From NCBI GenBank assembly GCA_964431965.1, contig CAYSLU010000143.1, positions 1 through 7,847 on the forward strand: DNA of 7,847 bases. Direction: 5' to 3'. The notes under the pieces were generated by a model. That model worked only from the letters and a program-made list of their open reading frames with translations, had not been told where the DNA came from and did no database searches. Numbering within the stretch: position 1 is the stretch's first letter; the number at the start of each line of letters is the position of its first letter. Both the position numbers and the translations under genes were made by a program. Origin of the DNA: CAYSLU01 sp964431965 (GTDB taxonomy: Bacteria; Verrucomicrobiota; Kiritimatiellia; CAIKKV01; CAYSLU01). Shown one piece after another: positions 1-4,850 of this stretch.

Positions 1-441
1 GCCAGGGAACCGCTGGAGGTTGACCTGGCCATCAACCGCGACGGACGGTACGTGAAGGTGGTGGGGTCCTCCATACGGATCACGCCGCCGGCCGGCACGT
101 TCATGGTAATCGTGACGAACGTGACGGACTCCAGCATCGAGATGCGGCAGCAGGCCATGGCGGGCGCCGATGCGGCGGTCCGGATCGAGATGCAGGACTC
201 CACCGGCCAGACGTACGTCGTCAGCCGGAAGCCGCAGGACCTGACGGCCAGCGTCACCATCATGAACCATCTCCCGGCGCGCGGGTGTCGACAGATTGAA
301 GTCGGCATTGACCCCGACTCGTGGCAGGGGCTTCCGCCGGACCCGGGGTTCGGCGAGTTTCGCTACAAGCTGCGCGTTGTGTTCGTCAACGGGGGGAAAT
401 CGTACTACTCGCGGTGGTACGACGTGCTCATCGACCGGTAG
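1..441 (+). CDS. 3' end of an unrecognised beta-rich protein (5' partial)
   Basis: The frame is open from the first base of the window to a TAG at 439-441, giving 146 residues. The gene therefore most likely begins outside the window; an internal GTG at 52 is possible as a start, but no Shine-Dalgarno sequence precedes it. I do not recognise the family. The visible part alternates short hydrophobic stretches (such as GTFMVIVTNVTDSSIEMRQ) with polar turns. The last 40 residues contain YKLRVVFVNGGKSYYSRWYD, all consistent with an Ig-like or other beta-sandwich domain. No membrane segment or catalytic motif is visible. The spacing to the next gene is 68 nt and that gene has its own strong ribosome binding site, so co-transcription is possible but not shown. 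The coding frame is secure; the function is unknown. Confidence 0.75.
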   Translation, partial: AREPLEVDLAINRDGRYVKVVGSSIRITPPAGTFMVIVTNVTDSSIEMRQQAMAGADAAVRIEMQDSTGQTYVVSRKPQDLTASVTIMNHLPARGCRQIEVGIDPDSWQGLPPDPGFGEFRYKLRVVFVNGGKSYYSRWYDVLIDR

Positions 442-509
442 TCGGCGGCGGTGCGGAGGATGGGGCGGTTTTCGGCTGTGCAAGGGTGAGAGTCACAGAG
501 GAGGGCGGC

Positions 510-1205
510 ATGAAGCGGTCTATCATTATGGCGGCGGCGGTGGCGGCGTGGGCGGCGACGGGATGGGCGGCGGCGCCAACGACCAAGGGGGCGGCTGCCG
601 CGCCGGGCGACGACTCGGGCATTCTGGCGGTGGGCGCGAAAGTGGGAACTCTGGGCGGCACCTTGGAAGGCCATCTCGGAATTGTCGACCGGCTGAACGT
701 CCGGGTGGGCGAGAATTACCTGCGGTGGGGATTCGACGCCTCGGTGGACGAGGTCGACTACGACTGCGACCTGGACTTCCTTTCGACGCTCGTCGCTCTC
801 GATTGGTTCCCGTTCGGCAACAACTTCAAGCTGAGCGGCGGCGTGATCTTCAACCAGAACGAGATCACCCTGGACGGCGAGCCGTCCGGAACCATCGATA
901 TCGGCGACTCGACCTATCCAGCGGCTGCCGTCGGCACGCTGCACGGGAAGCTGGAGTTCGAGCCGGTGGCGCCATACATCGGGCTGGGGTACGGGAACCC
1001 GATGCTGGGCGGCCGGCTGACGTTCCTGTTCAACCTGGGCGTGGTGTACCAGCCGTATGACGTGACGCTGACGGCCGACGGGCCGATCTCGATGATCCCC
1101 CAGTTCCGAGGCGACCTGGCTCAGGAAGAGGAGGACATCGAGGACGAGTTCAACCAGTTCCAGATCTACCCGGTCCTCGACTTCGGCATTGCGTACCGGT
1201 TCTAG
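510..1205 (+). CDS. Outer-membrane beta-barrel protein, 231 aa
   Basis: The start is the ATG at 510, with AGGAGG at 499-504 five bases upstream. A longer in-frame reading from 321 would overlap the previous gene and lacks a signal sequence at its front. Residues 1-22 (MKRSIIMAAAVAAWAATGWA) look like a Sec signal peptide, with cleavage near residues 20-22. The mature part has amphipathic strands with Gly/aromatic patterning. The blocks AKVGTLGG (43-50), LNVRVGENY (62-70), LDWFPFG (97-103) and VAPYIGLGYGNP (153-164) match my memory of a family of small outer-membrane proteins in Proteobacteria. The chain ends in Tyr-Arg-Phe, a typical C-terminal Phe signal for the BAM assembly machinery. An acidic stretch (EEEDIEDEF, 206-214) lies just before the last strand. 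It probably sits in the outer membrane; whether it is a porin or a structural protein cannot be told. Confidence 0.85.
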   Translation: MKRSIIMAAAVAAWAATGWAAAPTTKGAAAAPGDDSGILAVGAKVGTLGGTLEGHLGIVDRLNVRVGENYLRWGFDASVDEVDYDCDLDFLSTLVALDWFPFGNNFKLSGGVIFNQNEITLDGEPSGTIDIGDSTYPAAAVGTLHGKLEFEPVAPYIGLGYGNPMLGGRLTFLFNLGVVYQPYDVTLTADGPISMIPQFRGDLAQEEEDIEDEFNQFQIYPVLDFGIAYRF

Positions 1206-1358
1206 ATTGCTGTCCCGTAAATGACTATGCAAAACGCGTAAGTGGTTGTCATTCCGAGCGGAGCGAGGAATCTCGGGCGTGATCGCGCAGCACGAGATCC
1301 TTCGCTTTGCTCAGGATGACCTTCATTTAGTACGCCTATTTCCGGGACAACACACTAG
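1202..1358. repeat. Nested palindromic intergenic element (MITE-like or REP-like)
   Basis: Almost the whole gap between two convergent genes is one imperfect inverted repeat. Outer arms 1202-1222 and 1338-1358 match at 17 of 21 positions when one is reverse-complemented, including a shared TGTCCCG and CTAG. Inner arms 1248-1274 and 1294-1320 match at 21 of 27, and a 19-nt loop separates them. All six inner differences are transitions, four of which become G-U pairs in a plus-strand transcript. The inner arms resemble a palindromic repeat core (GTCATTCCGAGC...GCGAGGAATC and its mirror) that I recall from intergenic regions of many bacterial genomes. The left CTAG contains the stop codon of the upstream gene. 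The element carries no gene. It could fold into a long hairpin and help end transcription from both sides, but there is no T-run next to the stem. Confidence 0.75.
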
Positions 1359-1375
1359 GCCGAACCGTGCCGACG

Positions 1376-1876
1376 TCAGAGCACAGTCGGGCGATCCGGC
1401 AACTCGTTGGGATTGGCGCCTCCGGTGGCGGGGTATTCGCGGGACAGAATCTCGCCGATGGCGCGAATCCCATCGATGACGCCGGCCTCGAAGCGGCCTT
1501 CGCGGAAGGCGGCCTCCATGCTCCTGCAGATGGCCTCCCAGCCCGCGCCGCCGACCCGCGCGTCGATGCCGCGGTCCGCGACGATCTCCACGTCGCGGTC
1601 CGCGAGCAGCAGGTAGACGAGCACGCCGTTGTTTTCCGCCGTGTCCCAGACCCGCAGGCTGGCGAAGACCTCCCGCGCGCGTTCGCATGGGGTTTCGTCG
1701 CGGAGCAGCGGGCGCAGGTCCAAGGTCGCCTCGACGGCGAACCGGATCTCGCCCCGGTGCCGCGTCTCGTTCTTCCGGATCGCGTCCTCGATGGCCGCCA
1801 GCGTGCGAGTGGGGAACGACCGGCGGACCGCCCACGGCGGCAGGCTCAAGTGGCGCAGTATGCGTATGATGTCCAT
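1376..1876 (-). CDS. TPM-domain protein without signal peptide (COG3762-like), 166 aa
   Basis: This is the third gene of the lemA operon. It starts at the ATG whose complement is 1874-1876, with GGAGGG (complement of 1886-1891) nine bases upstream in the 16-nt gap after the previous gene. The N-terminus ILRHLSLPPWAVRRSFP (5-22) is typical of the stand-alone TPM family. The TPM-like core follows: a helix from AAIEDAIRKNE (27-37), then EIRFAVEATL (43-52), GVLVYLLLADRDVEIVADRGI (84-104) and the C-terminal helix AAFREGRFEAGVIDGIRAIGE. No signal peptide or membrane segment is seen, so it is probably cytoplasmic or attached to the inner face of the membrane. TPM domains are named from TLP18.3, Psb32 and MOLO-1, and some have been linked to photosystem repair or phosphatase activity; the role of this bacterial subgroup is not settled. 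Confidence 0.88.
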   Translation of the reverse strand: MDIIRILRHLSLPPWAVRRSFPTRTLAAIEDAIRKNETRHRGEIRFAVEATLDLRPLLRDETPCERAREVFASLRVWDTAENNGVLVYLLLADRDVEIVADRGIDARVGGAGWEAICRSMEAAFREGRFEAGVIDGIRAIGEILSREYPATGGANPNELPDRPTVL

Positions 1877-1892
1877 CGCCCGGTTCCCTCCG

Positions 1893-2744
1893 TCACCATC
1901 GGCCCGATGCTCCGCCGCCCCCGAAGCTGCCGCCTCCGCCGCTGAACCCGCCGCCCGAGTGGCCCCCGCTGCTCCAGCCGCCCGATCCGAAGCCTCCGGA
2001 GCTGCTGTGCCCCCGCCGGCTTCCGCCGTTGCTCAGGAGCATGAGGAAGACGATCACGGCGAGGACGCCGATGAGCAGGCCGGGGGCGCCCACATAAGCC
2101 AGGATGGCGGCGGTGGCGCCGCCGCCGAGCACGGCCGCCACGAGCCGGCCGAGGACCAGGCGCAGGATGCCGCCCACGATGATGGCGCCAGCCAGTGCCG
2201 CCACCGGCAGCGAGCCGGCGGGGGAGCGCGAGGCCGGCCGCGCGGCGGGCGGCGGCAGCGGTTCGCCGTCGATCACGCTGATGATCCGGCGCACGCCCGC
2301 CTCGATCCCGGCCGCGAAGTCGCCGCGGCGGAACTCGGGCACGATGGTCTCGTTGATGATGCGGCTCGCGATGGCGTCCGGGAGCGCGCCCTCGAGGCCG
2401 TAGCCGACTTCGATGCGGAGCGTCCGGTCGTCGCGCGCCACCAGCAGGAGCGCCCCGTCATCGACGCCCTTCCGGCCGAGCTTCCACTGCTCGACGACGC
2501 GGATGCCGTACTGCTCGATTGTTTCCGGCGCCGTCGTGGGCACCACGAGGACGGCCACCTGCACGCCCTTCCGCGCCTCGATGTCGCTCAGCAGTGCCTC
2601 CAGGCGCTGTACCTGCGGCGCGGCCAGCGCGCCGGTCAGGTCGGTGACCCGGGCGCTCAGCGCCGGCACCGGCACGAGCGCCGCCGCGGCGGTGACGGTG
2701 GCGCCGAGTGCCAGTCCGAGGATCATGGGGCGAAGGGCGCGCAT
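1893..2744 (-). CDS. YgcG-like TPM-domain membrane protein, 283 aa
   Basis: This is the second gene of the lemA operon. Residues 1-30 form a signal peptide, with cleavage likely near ALS-A (30-31). A TPM domain fills about 32-160, with family blocks VTDLTGAL (33-40), GVQVAVLVVPT (60-70), WKLGRKGVDDGALLLVARDD (87-106), RIEVGYGLEG (110-119) and FRRGDFAAGI (138-147). A Pro/Ala linker follows, then hydrophobic segments near 179-197, 199-218 and 221-238. The tail of about 45 residues is almost entirely Gly and Ser and ends in Arg-Trp. This layout (signal, TPM domain, membrane segments, Gly/Ser tail) is the usual YgcG architecture, with the TPM domain outside the inner membrane. The start lies 10 nt after the lemA stop and has no Shine-Dalgarno sequence: the bases just upstream read CCGCTCCCCC. 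Its translation is therefore probably coupled to lemA. The biochemical role is unknown. Confidence 0.9.
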   Translation of the reverse strand: MRALRPMILGLALGATVTAAAALVPVPALSARVTDLTGALAAPQVQRLEALLSDIEARKGVQVAVLVVPTTAPETIEQYGIRVVEQWKLGRKGVDDGALLLVARDDRTLRIEVGYGLEGALPDAIASRIINETIVPEFRRGDFAAGIEAGVRRIISVIDGEPLPPPAARPASRSPAGSLPVAALAGAIIVGGILRLVLGRLVAAVLGGGATAAILAYVGAPGLLIGVLAVIVFLMLLSNGGSRRGHSSSGGFGSGGWSSGGHSGGGFSGGGGSFGGGGASGRW

Positions 2745-2754
2745 GGGGGAGCGG

Positions 2755-3345
2755 CTACTGGAAATCGACCTTCGGCGGCTTGGCGAGCTCCTTCTCGTTC
2801 TCCACGGTGAAGGTGGGCTTCGTTGCGTAGTTGAACATCCGGGCCGTCATGTTGTTCGGGAAGGACCGGACGGTCACGTTGTACGCGCGGACCGAGTCAA
2901 TATACCGATTGCGCGCGACGGCGATCCGGTTCTCCGTGCCCTCGAGCTGCGCCTGGAGGTCGCGGAAGGCGCCATCCGCCTTGAGCTGCGGGTAGTTTTC
3001 CGAGACCATCAGCAGTCGCGAAAGCGCGCCGGATAGCTCGCGCTGGGCCGATACGAACCGGTTGAATGCCTGCTCGTCCTTGAGCAGTTCGGGAGTAGCC
3101 TGGATCGATCCGACCTTGGCGCGGGCCTCCGTCAGGCTCGTCAGGACTTCCTTCTCGTGCGAGGCGTAGCCCTTCACGACTCCGACGAGATTGGGCACGA
3201 GGTCGGCCCGCCGCTGATACTGGTTGAGCACCTCGGCCCACGAGGCACTCACCTGCTCGTCGGTTGACTGGATGCGGTTGTAGCCGCATCCGCTGAGTCC
3301 GAGTGCCAGTCCGACCAGCGACGCCAGTGCTGCGATCTTCCTCAT
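2755..3345 (-). CDS. lemA: LemA family protein, lipoprotein form, 196 aa
   Basis: The start chosen is the ATG complementary to 3343-3345, preceded by GGAGGAAA (complement of 3353-3360). A longer reading begins with a TTG at 3420, but that TTG is itself part of a candidate -35 box, and the extra 25 residues would displace the signal sequence. The chain opens with MRKIAALASLVGLALGLSGC, a lipoprotein signal with lipobox LSGC and Cys20 as the acylated residue. LemA hallmarks follow: ADLVPNLV (47-54), a long helical region, ENYPQLKA (116-123), EGTENRIAVARNRYIDSVRAYN... (135-156), and the C-terminal block FPNNMTARMF (162-171) before TKPTFTVEN. LemA is an all-helical envelope protein of unknown biochemical role and commonly sits beside TPM genes, as here. 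Length is normal for the family. Lipidation in place of the usual N-terminal membrane anchor is a mild variation. Confidence 0.93.
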   Translation of the reverse strand: MRKIAALASLVGLALGLSGCGYNRIQSTDEQVSASWAEVLNQYQRRADLVPNLVGVVKGYASHEKEVLTSLTEARAKVGSIQATPELLKDEQAFNRFVSAQRELSGALSRLLMVSENYPQLKADGAFRDLQAQLEGTENRIAVARNRYIDSVRAYNVTVRSFPNNMTARMFNYATKPTFTVENEKELAKPPKVDFQ

Positions 3346-3391
3346 GGTGCGATTTCCTCCCGCTCGCTGTGTTTTCACCCGTACAATCGCC

Positions 3392-3420
3392 ATGCTCTGA
3401 ACCCGAGGCGTTCCTGTCAA
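3392..3420 (-). promoter_or_regulatory. Candidate sigma70-type promoter for the lemA operon
   Basis: Read on the minus strand there is a perfect TTGACA (complement of 3415-3420). After a 17-nt spacer comes GAGCAT (complement of 3392-3397), which matches 3 of 6 consensus bases. Transcription would begin near 3385, leaving a leader of about 40 nt that contains the lemA ribosome binding site. The -35 is strong and the -10 weak. The call rests on pattern and position only. Confidence 0.4.
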
Positions 3421-3435
3421 CTCTCCAGATGGCGC

Positions 3436-3464
3436 TTTACAGGCGGCGACCGACTCCGGAAGAT
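3436..3464 (+). promoter_or_regulatory. Candidate promoter for the RidA gene
   Basis: TTTACA at 3436-3441 (5 of 6 to the -35 consensus) is followed after 17 nt by GAAGAT at 3459-3464 (3 of 6 to the -10 consensus). It lies in the 182-nt divergent space (3346-3527) between lemA and the RidA gene. A small inverted repeat, CCGGA at 3456-3460 and TCCGG at 3464-3468, overlaps the -10 and could be an operator or chance. The two divergent -35 boxes are 15 nt apart. Confidence 0.3.
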
Positions 3465-3527
3465 CCGGGCCACGTGCATTCGGCGGCGGCTGGTTCGCGG
3501 ACGTGATGCATCGGGAGGAAACGCGAT

Positions 3528-3917
3528 ATGAGCGGAACGCAGCAGAGTGGTGCGCTGCCGCCGGCCGTGGGGCCGTACCGGCATGCGGTCGAGGCGGGCG
3601 GGCTGGTGTTCGTGTCGGGGCAGATCCCGCTGAACCCGGCGACGGGCGAGATCGTGAACGACGACATCCGCCGCGCCACGGAGCAGGTGCTGGCCAACCT
3701 GCGGGCGGTGCTGGCGTCGGTGAAACTGGGGCTGGGCGACGTGGTGAAGACCACGGTCTACCTGGCCGACATGAAGGACTTCCCGGCGGTGAACGAGGTG
3801 TATGGCGCTCACTTCAAGGAGCCATACCCGGCGCGAGCCTGCGTGCAGGTGGCGGCTCTGCCCAAGGGGGCGCGGGTCGAGATTGATGCCGTGGCCGCGC
3901 GCCCGTCGGCGGGGTAG
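3528..3917 (+). CDS. ridA: RidA/YjgF family enamine/imine deaminase, 129 aa
   Basis: RidA proteins hydrolyse reactive enamines and imines such as 2-aminoacrylate released by PLP enzymes, giving a keto acid and ammonia. They act in the cytoplasm as homotrimers. The ATG at 3528 is preceded by GGAGG at 3514-3518. Conserved features run in order: VGPYRHAV (14-21) with Tyr17, LVFVSGQIPLNPATGEIV (26-43), a helix with ATEQVLANLRAVL, and VVKTTVYLADMKDFPAVNEVY (72-92). The signature PARACVQVAALPKGARVEID (101-120) contains Arg103 and Glu118, which correspond to the substrate-binding Arg105 and catalytic Glu120 of the E. coli protein. All key residues are present and the length is normal. It is divergent from the lemA operon and has no obvious partner gene nearby. 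Subgroup specificity within the family cannot be assigned, so the symbol denotes the family. Confidence 0.94.
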   Translation: MSGTQQSGALPPAVGPYRHAVEAGGLVFVSGQIPLNPATGEIVNDDIRRATEQVLANLRAVLASVKLGLGDVVKTTVYLADMKDFPAVNEVYGAHFKEPYPARACVQVAALPKGARVEIDAVAARPSAG

Positions 3918-3937
3918 ACCGCCCCGGGGCGTCTGGC

Positions 3938-3975
3938 GGCGGCGTATGTGGTTTCGTCTTCAGCCGGTCCGGCGG
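3938..3975 (+). repeat. Dispersed repeat, left copy beside the assembly gap
   Basis: This 38-base stretch aligns without indels to 4099-4136 on the other side of the N run, with 30 of 38 identical positions. It shares ATGT.GTT and CTTCAG.CGGTCCGG. It runs straight into the Ns, so its right part may be missing. The hairpin arms that are intact in the right copy are decayed here. Together with 3918-3937 it fills the space after the RidA gene; I see no gene in 3918-4228. Confidence 0.7.
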
Positions 3976-4075
3976 NNNNNNNNNNNNNNNNNNNNNNNNN
4001 NNNNNNNNNNNNNNNNNNNNNNNNNNNNNNNNNNNNNNNNNNNNNNNNNNNNNNNNNNNNNNNNNNNNNNNNNNN
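3976..4075. other. Assembly gap (100 N)
   Basis: Exactly 100 undetermined bases. A round 100 is a common scaffolding placeholder, so the true gap length is probably unknown. The gap lies between genes and breaks no coding frame that I can see. Copies of the same repeat stand on both sides, which is a plausible reason the assembly broke here. Confidence 0.97.
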
Positions 4076-4136
4076 ACGCTGAAGCGTGCGCTACGAACGC
4101 TGGCGCATGTAGTTCCGCCTTCAGGCGGTCCGGGGG
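4076..4136 (+). repeat. Dispersed repeat, right copy with two tight hairpins
   Basis: The unit begins with ACGCTGAAGCGT (4076-4087), a palindrome with 5-bp arms. It continues through a linker containing GCGCTACGAACGCTGGCGC. It ends with a second palindrome, CCGCC/GGCGG around TTCA (4115-4128), followed by GTCCGGGGG. Positions 4099-4136 match the left copy at 3938-3975. The distance between the two copies is 161 bases, or 61 if the Ns are removed, so a tandem array with a 61-base period is possible. I recall similar Pro/Ser-free, hairpin-rich intergenic repeats with 'CGCCTTCAGGCGG' cores in draft genomes of several phyla, but cannot name the family. Confidence 0.7.
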
Positions 4137-4172
4137 AGCGACGGCCGGCGCGGGATGTGCGCCCGAATGTCA

Positions 4173-4201
4173 TTGAACGCCGGTCCCGGCTATCCTAGCA
4201 T
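4173..4201 (+). promoter_or_regulatory. Candidate promoter for the lpoB-COG3014 pair
   Basis: TTGAAC at 4173-4178 (4 of 6 to the -35 consensus), a 17-nt spacer, then TAGCAT at 4196-4201 (4 of 6 to the -10 consensus). Transcription would start near 4208, giving a leader of about 20 nt with a GAGGG ribosome binding site at 4216-4220. This supports the ATG at 4229 rather than the one at 4214 as the lpoB start. Confidence 0.4.
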
Positions 4202-4228
4202 GATTACCAAGTCATGAGGGAAACACTG

Positions 4229-4849
4229 ATGAAGCGAATCATTCTGGCAGTGGGGATGGCGGCGGGTGTGGGCGCGGCGGCTTTCACGTGCGGGTGCAGC
4301 ATGTTCCGCGGGCGCGTGACCGAATCCGACGTCAACAAGCCGGTTCGGATGGGCGCCGAGTACGACTACGAGGATCTCCGGACGCTGGGGCAGACGGTGT
4401 CGGATGCCGTGCTGATCAGCGAGTTCCTGAAGGGCATCCCGGCCAAGCCGACGTTCGTCATCATGGGGATTCAGAACCGTACCACGGAGCACATCGATAC
4501 CAAGGCGCTGACGGACACAATGCGTACGCACTTGCTCCAGTCGGGCAAGATGAACTTCGTCAATGAGGCGCGCCGCGAGGATCTGATGAAGGAGCAGGGG
4601 TTCCAGATGGCCAACGCCACGGCGGAATCCCGCGTAGGGATCGGTAAGCAGCTGGGCGCGAGCTTCATGCTCACGGGCTCGTTGACCGAGATCAAGAAGA
4701 AGTCGCCCAAGCAGGTTCGGGTGTCCAAGCAGGAAGAGCGGTACTATCAGTTGACGATGGAGATCACGGACCTGGAGTCCGGGCTCATCGTCTGGACCAC
4801 GCAGAAGGAGCGCGCGCGCACCGAGAGCAAGCCGCTCATTGGGTGGTAG
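4229..4849 (+). CDS. lpoB: LpoB-like penicillin-binding protein activator lipoprotein, 206 aa
   Basis: In E. coli, LpoB is an outer-membrane lipoprotein that reaches through the peptidoglycan to activate the synthase PBP1b. The ATG at 4229 is preferred to the in-frame ATG at 4214 because GAGGG (4216-4220) lies eight bases before it and it places the signal correctly. The N-terminus MKRIILAVGMAAGVGAAAFTCGC is a lipoprotein signal. Cys23 is the better acylation site (Gly at -1); Cys21 is the alternative, and the lipobox is atypical. After a short linker comes the LpoB domain: FVIMGIQNRTTEHIDTKALT (76-95), the helix MRTHLLQSGKMNFVNEARRE (98-117), GIGKQLGASFMLTGSLTEI (137-155), then YYQLTMEITDLESGLIVWT (172-190), ending in LIGW. 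The domain is complete, but the linker is short compared with the long disordered one of E. coli LpoB. The gene is followed after 1 nt by a COG3014-like gene. Which synthase it serves is unknown. Confidence 0.88.
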   Translation: MKRIILAVGMAAGVGAAAFTCGCSMFRGRVTESDVNKPVRMGAEYDYEDLRTLGQTVSDAVLISEFLKGIPAKPTFVIMGIQNRTTEHIDTKALTDTMRTHLLQSGKMNFVNEARREDLMKEQGFQMANATAESRVGIGKQLGASFMLTGSLTEIKKKSPKQVRVSKQEERYYQLTMEITDLESGLIVWTTQKERARTESKPLIGW

Positions 4850-4850
4850 C

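Noticed and set aside
405..1232. Minus-strand open frame of 275 codons opposite the beta-barrel gene
   Set aside because: Shadow of the outer-membrane protein gene; the plus-strand product has a signal peptide and family motifs, this one has none.
1206..1375. RNA gene (tRNA or small RNA) in the convergent gap
   Set aside because: The fold is a simple nested hairpin rather than a cloverleaf, and no promoter is evident; a palindromic repeat explains it better.
1629..2810. Long plus-strand open frame of 393 codons
   Set aside because: It is the antisense of the TPM-domain genes. Its translation is low-complexity Ala/Arg/Gly/His with no domain or ribosome binding site, as expected for a shadow in GC-rich DNA.
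3346..3420. Longer LemA start at the TTG at 3420
   Set aside because: The TTG belongs to a TTGACA -35 candidate, has no ribosome binding site, and would bury the lipoprotein signal 25 residues inside the protein.
3920..3931. Palindrome CGCCCCGGGGCG after the RidA gene as a terminator
   Set aside because: It could form only a 4-bp stem with a 4-nt loop, and there is no T-run after it; probably a chance GC-rich palindrome.
3938..4136. CRISPR array around the N gap
   Set aside because: Only two diverged copies are visible, they contain internal palindromes unlike a typical array, and no cas genes are nearby.
3802..4176. Open frames running through the N gap on both strands
   Set aside because: They are open only because Ns contain no stop codons; they carry no motif and include the repeat copies.
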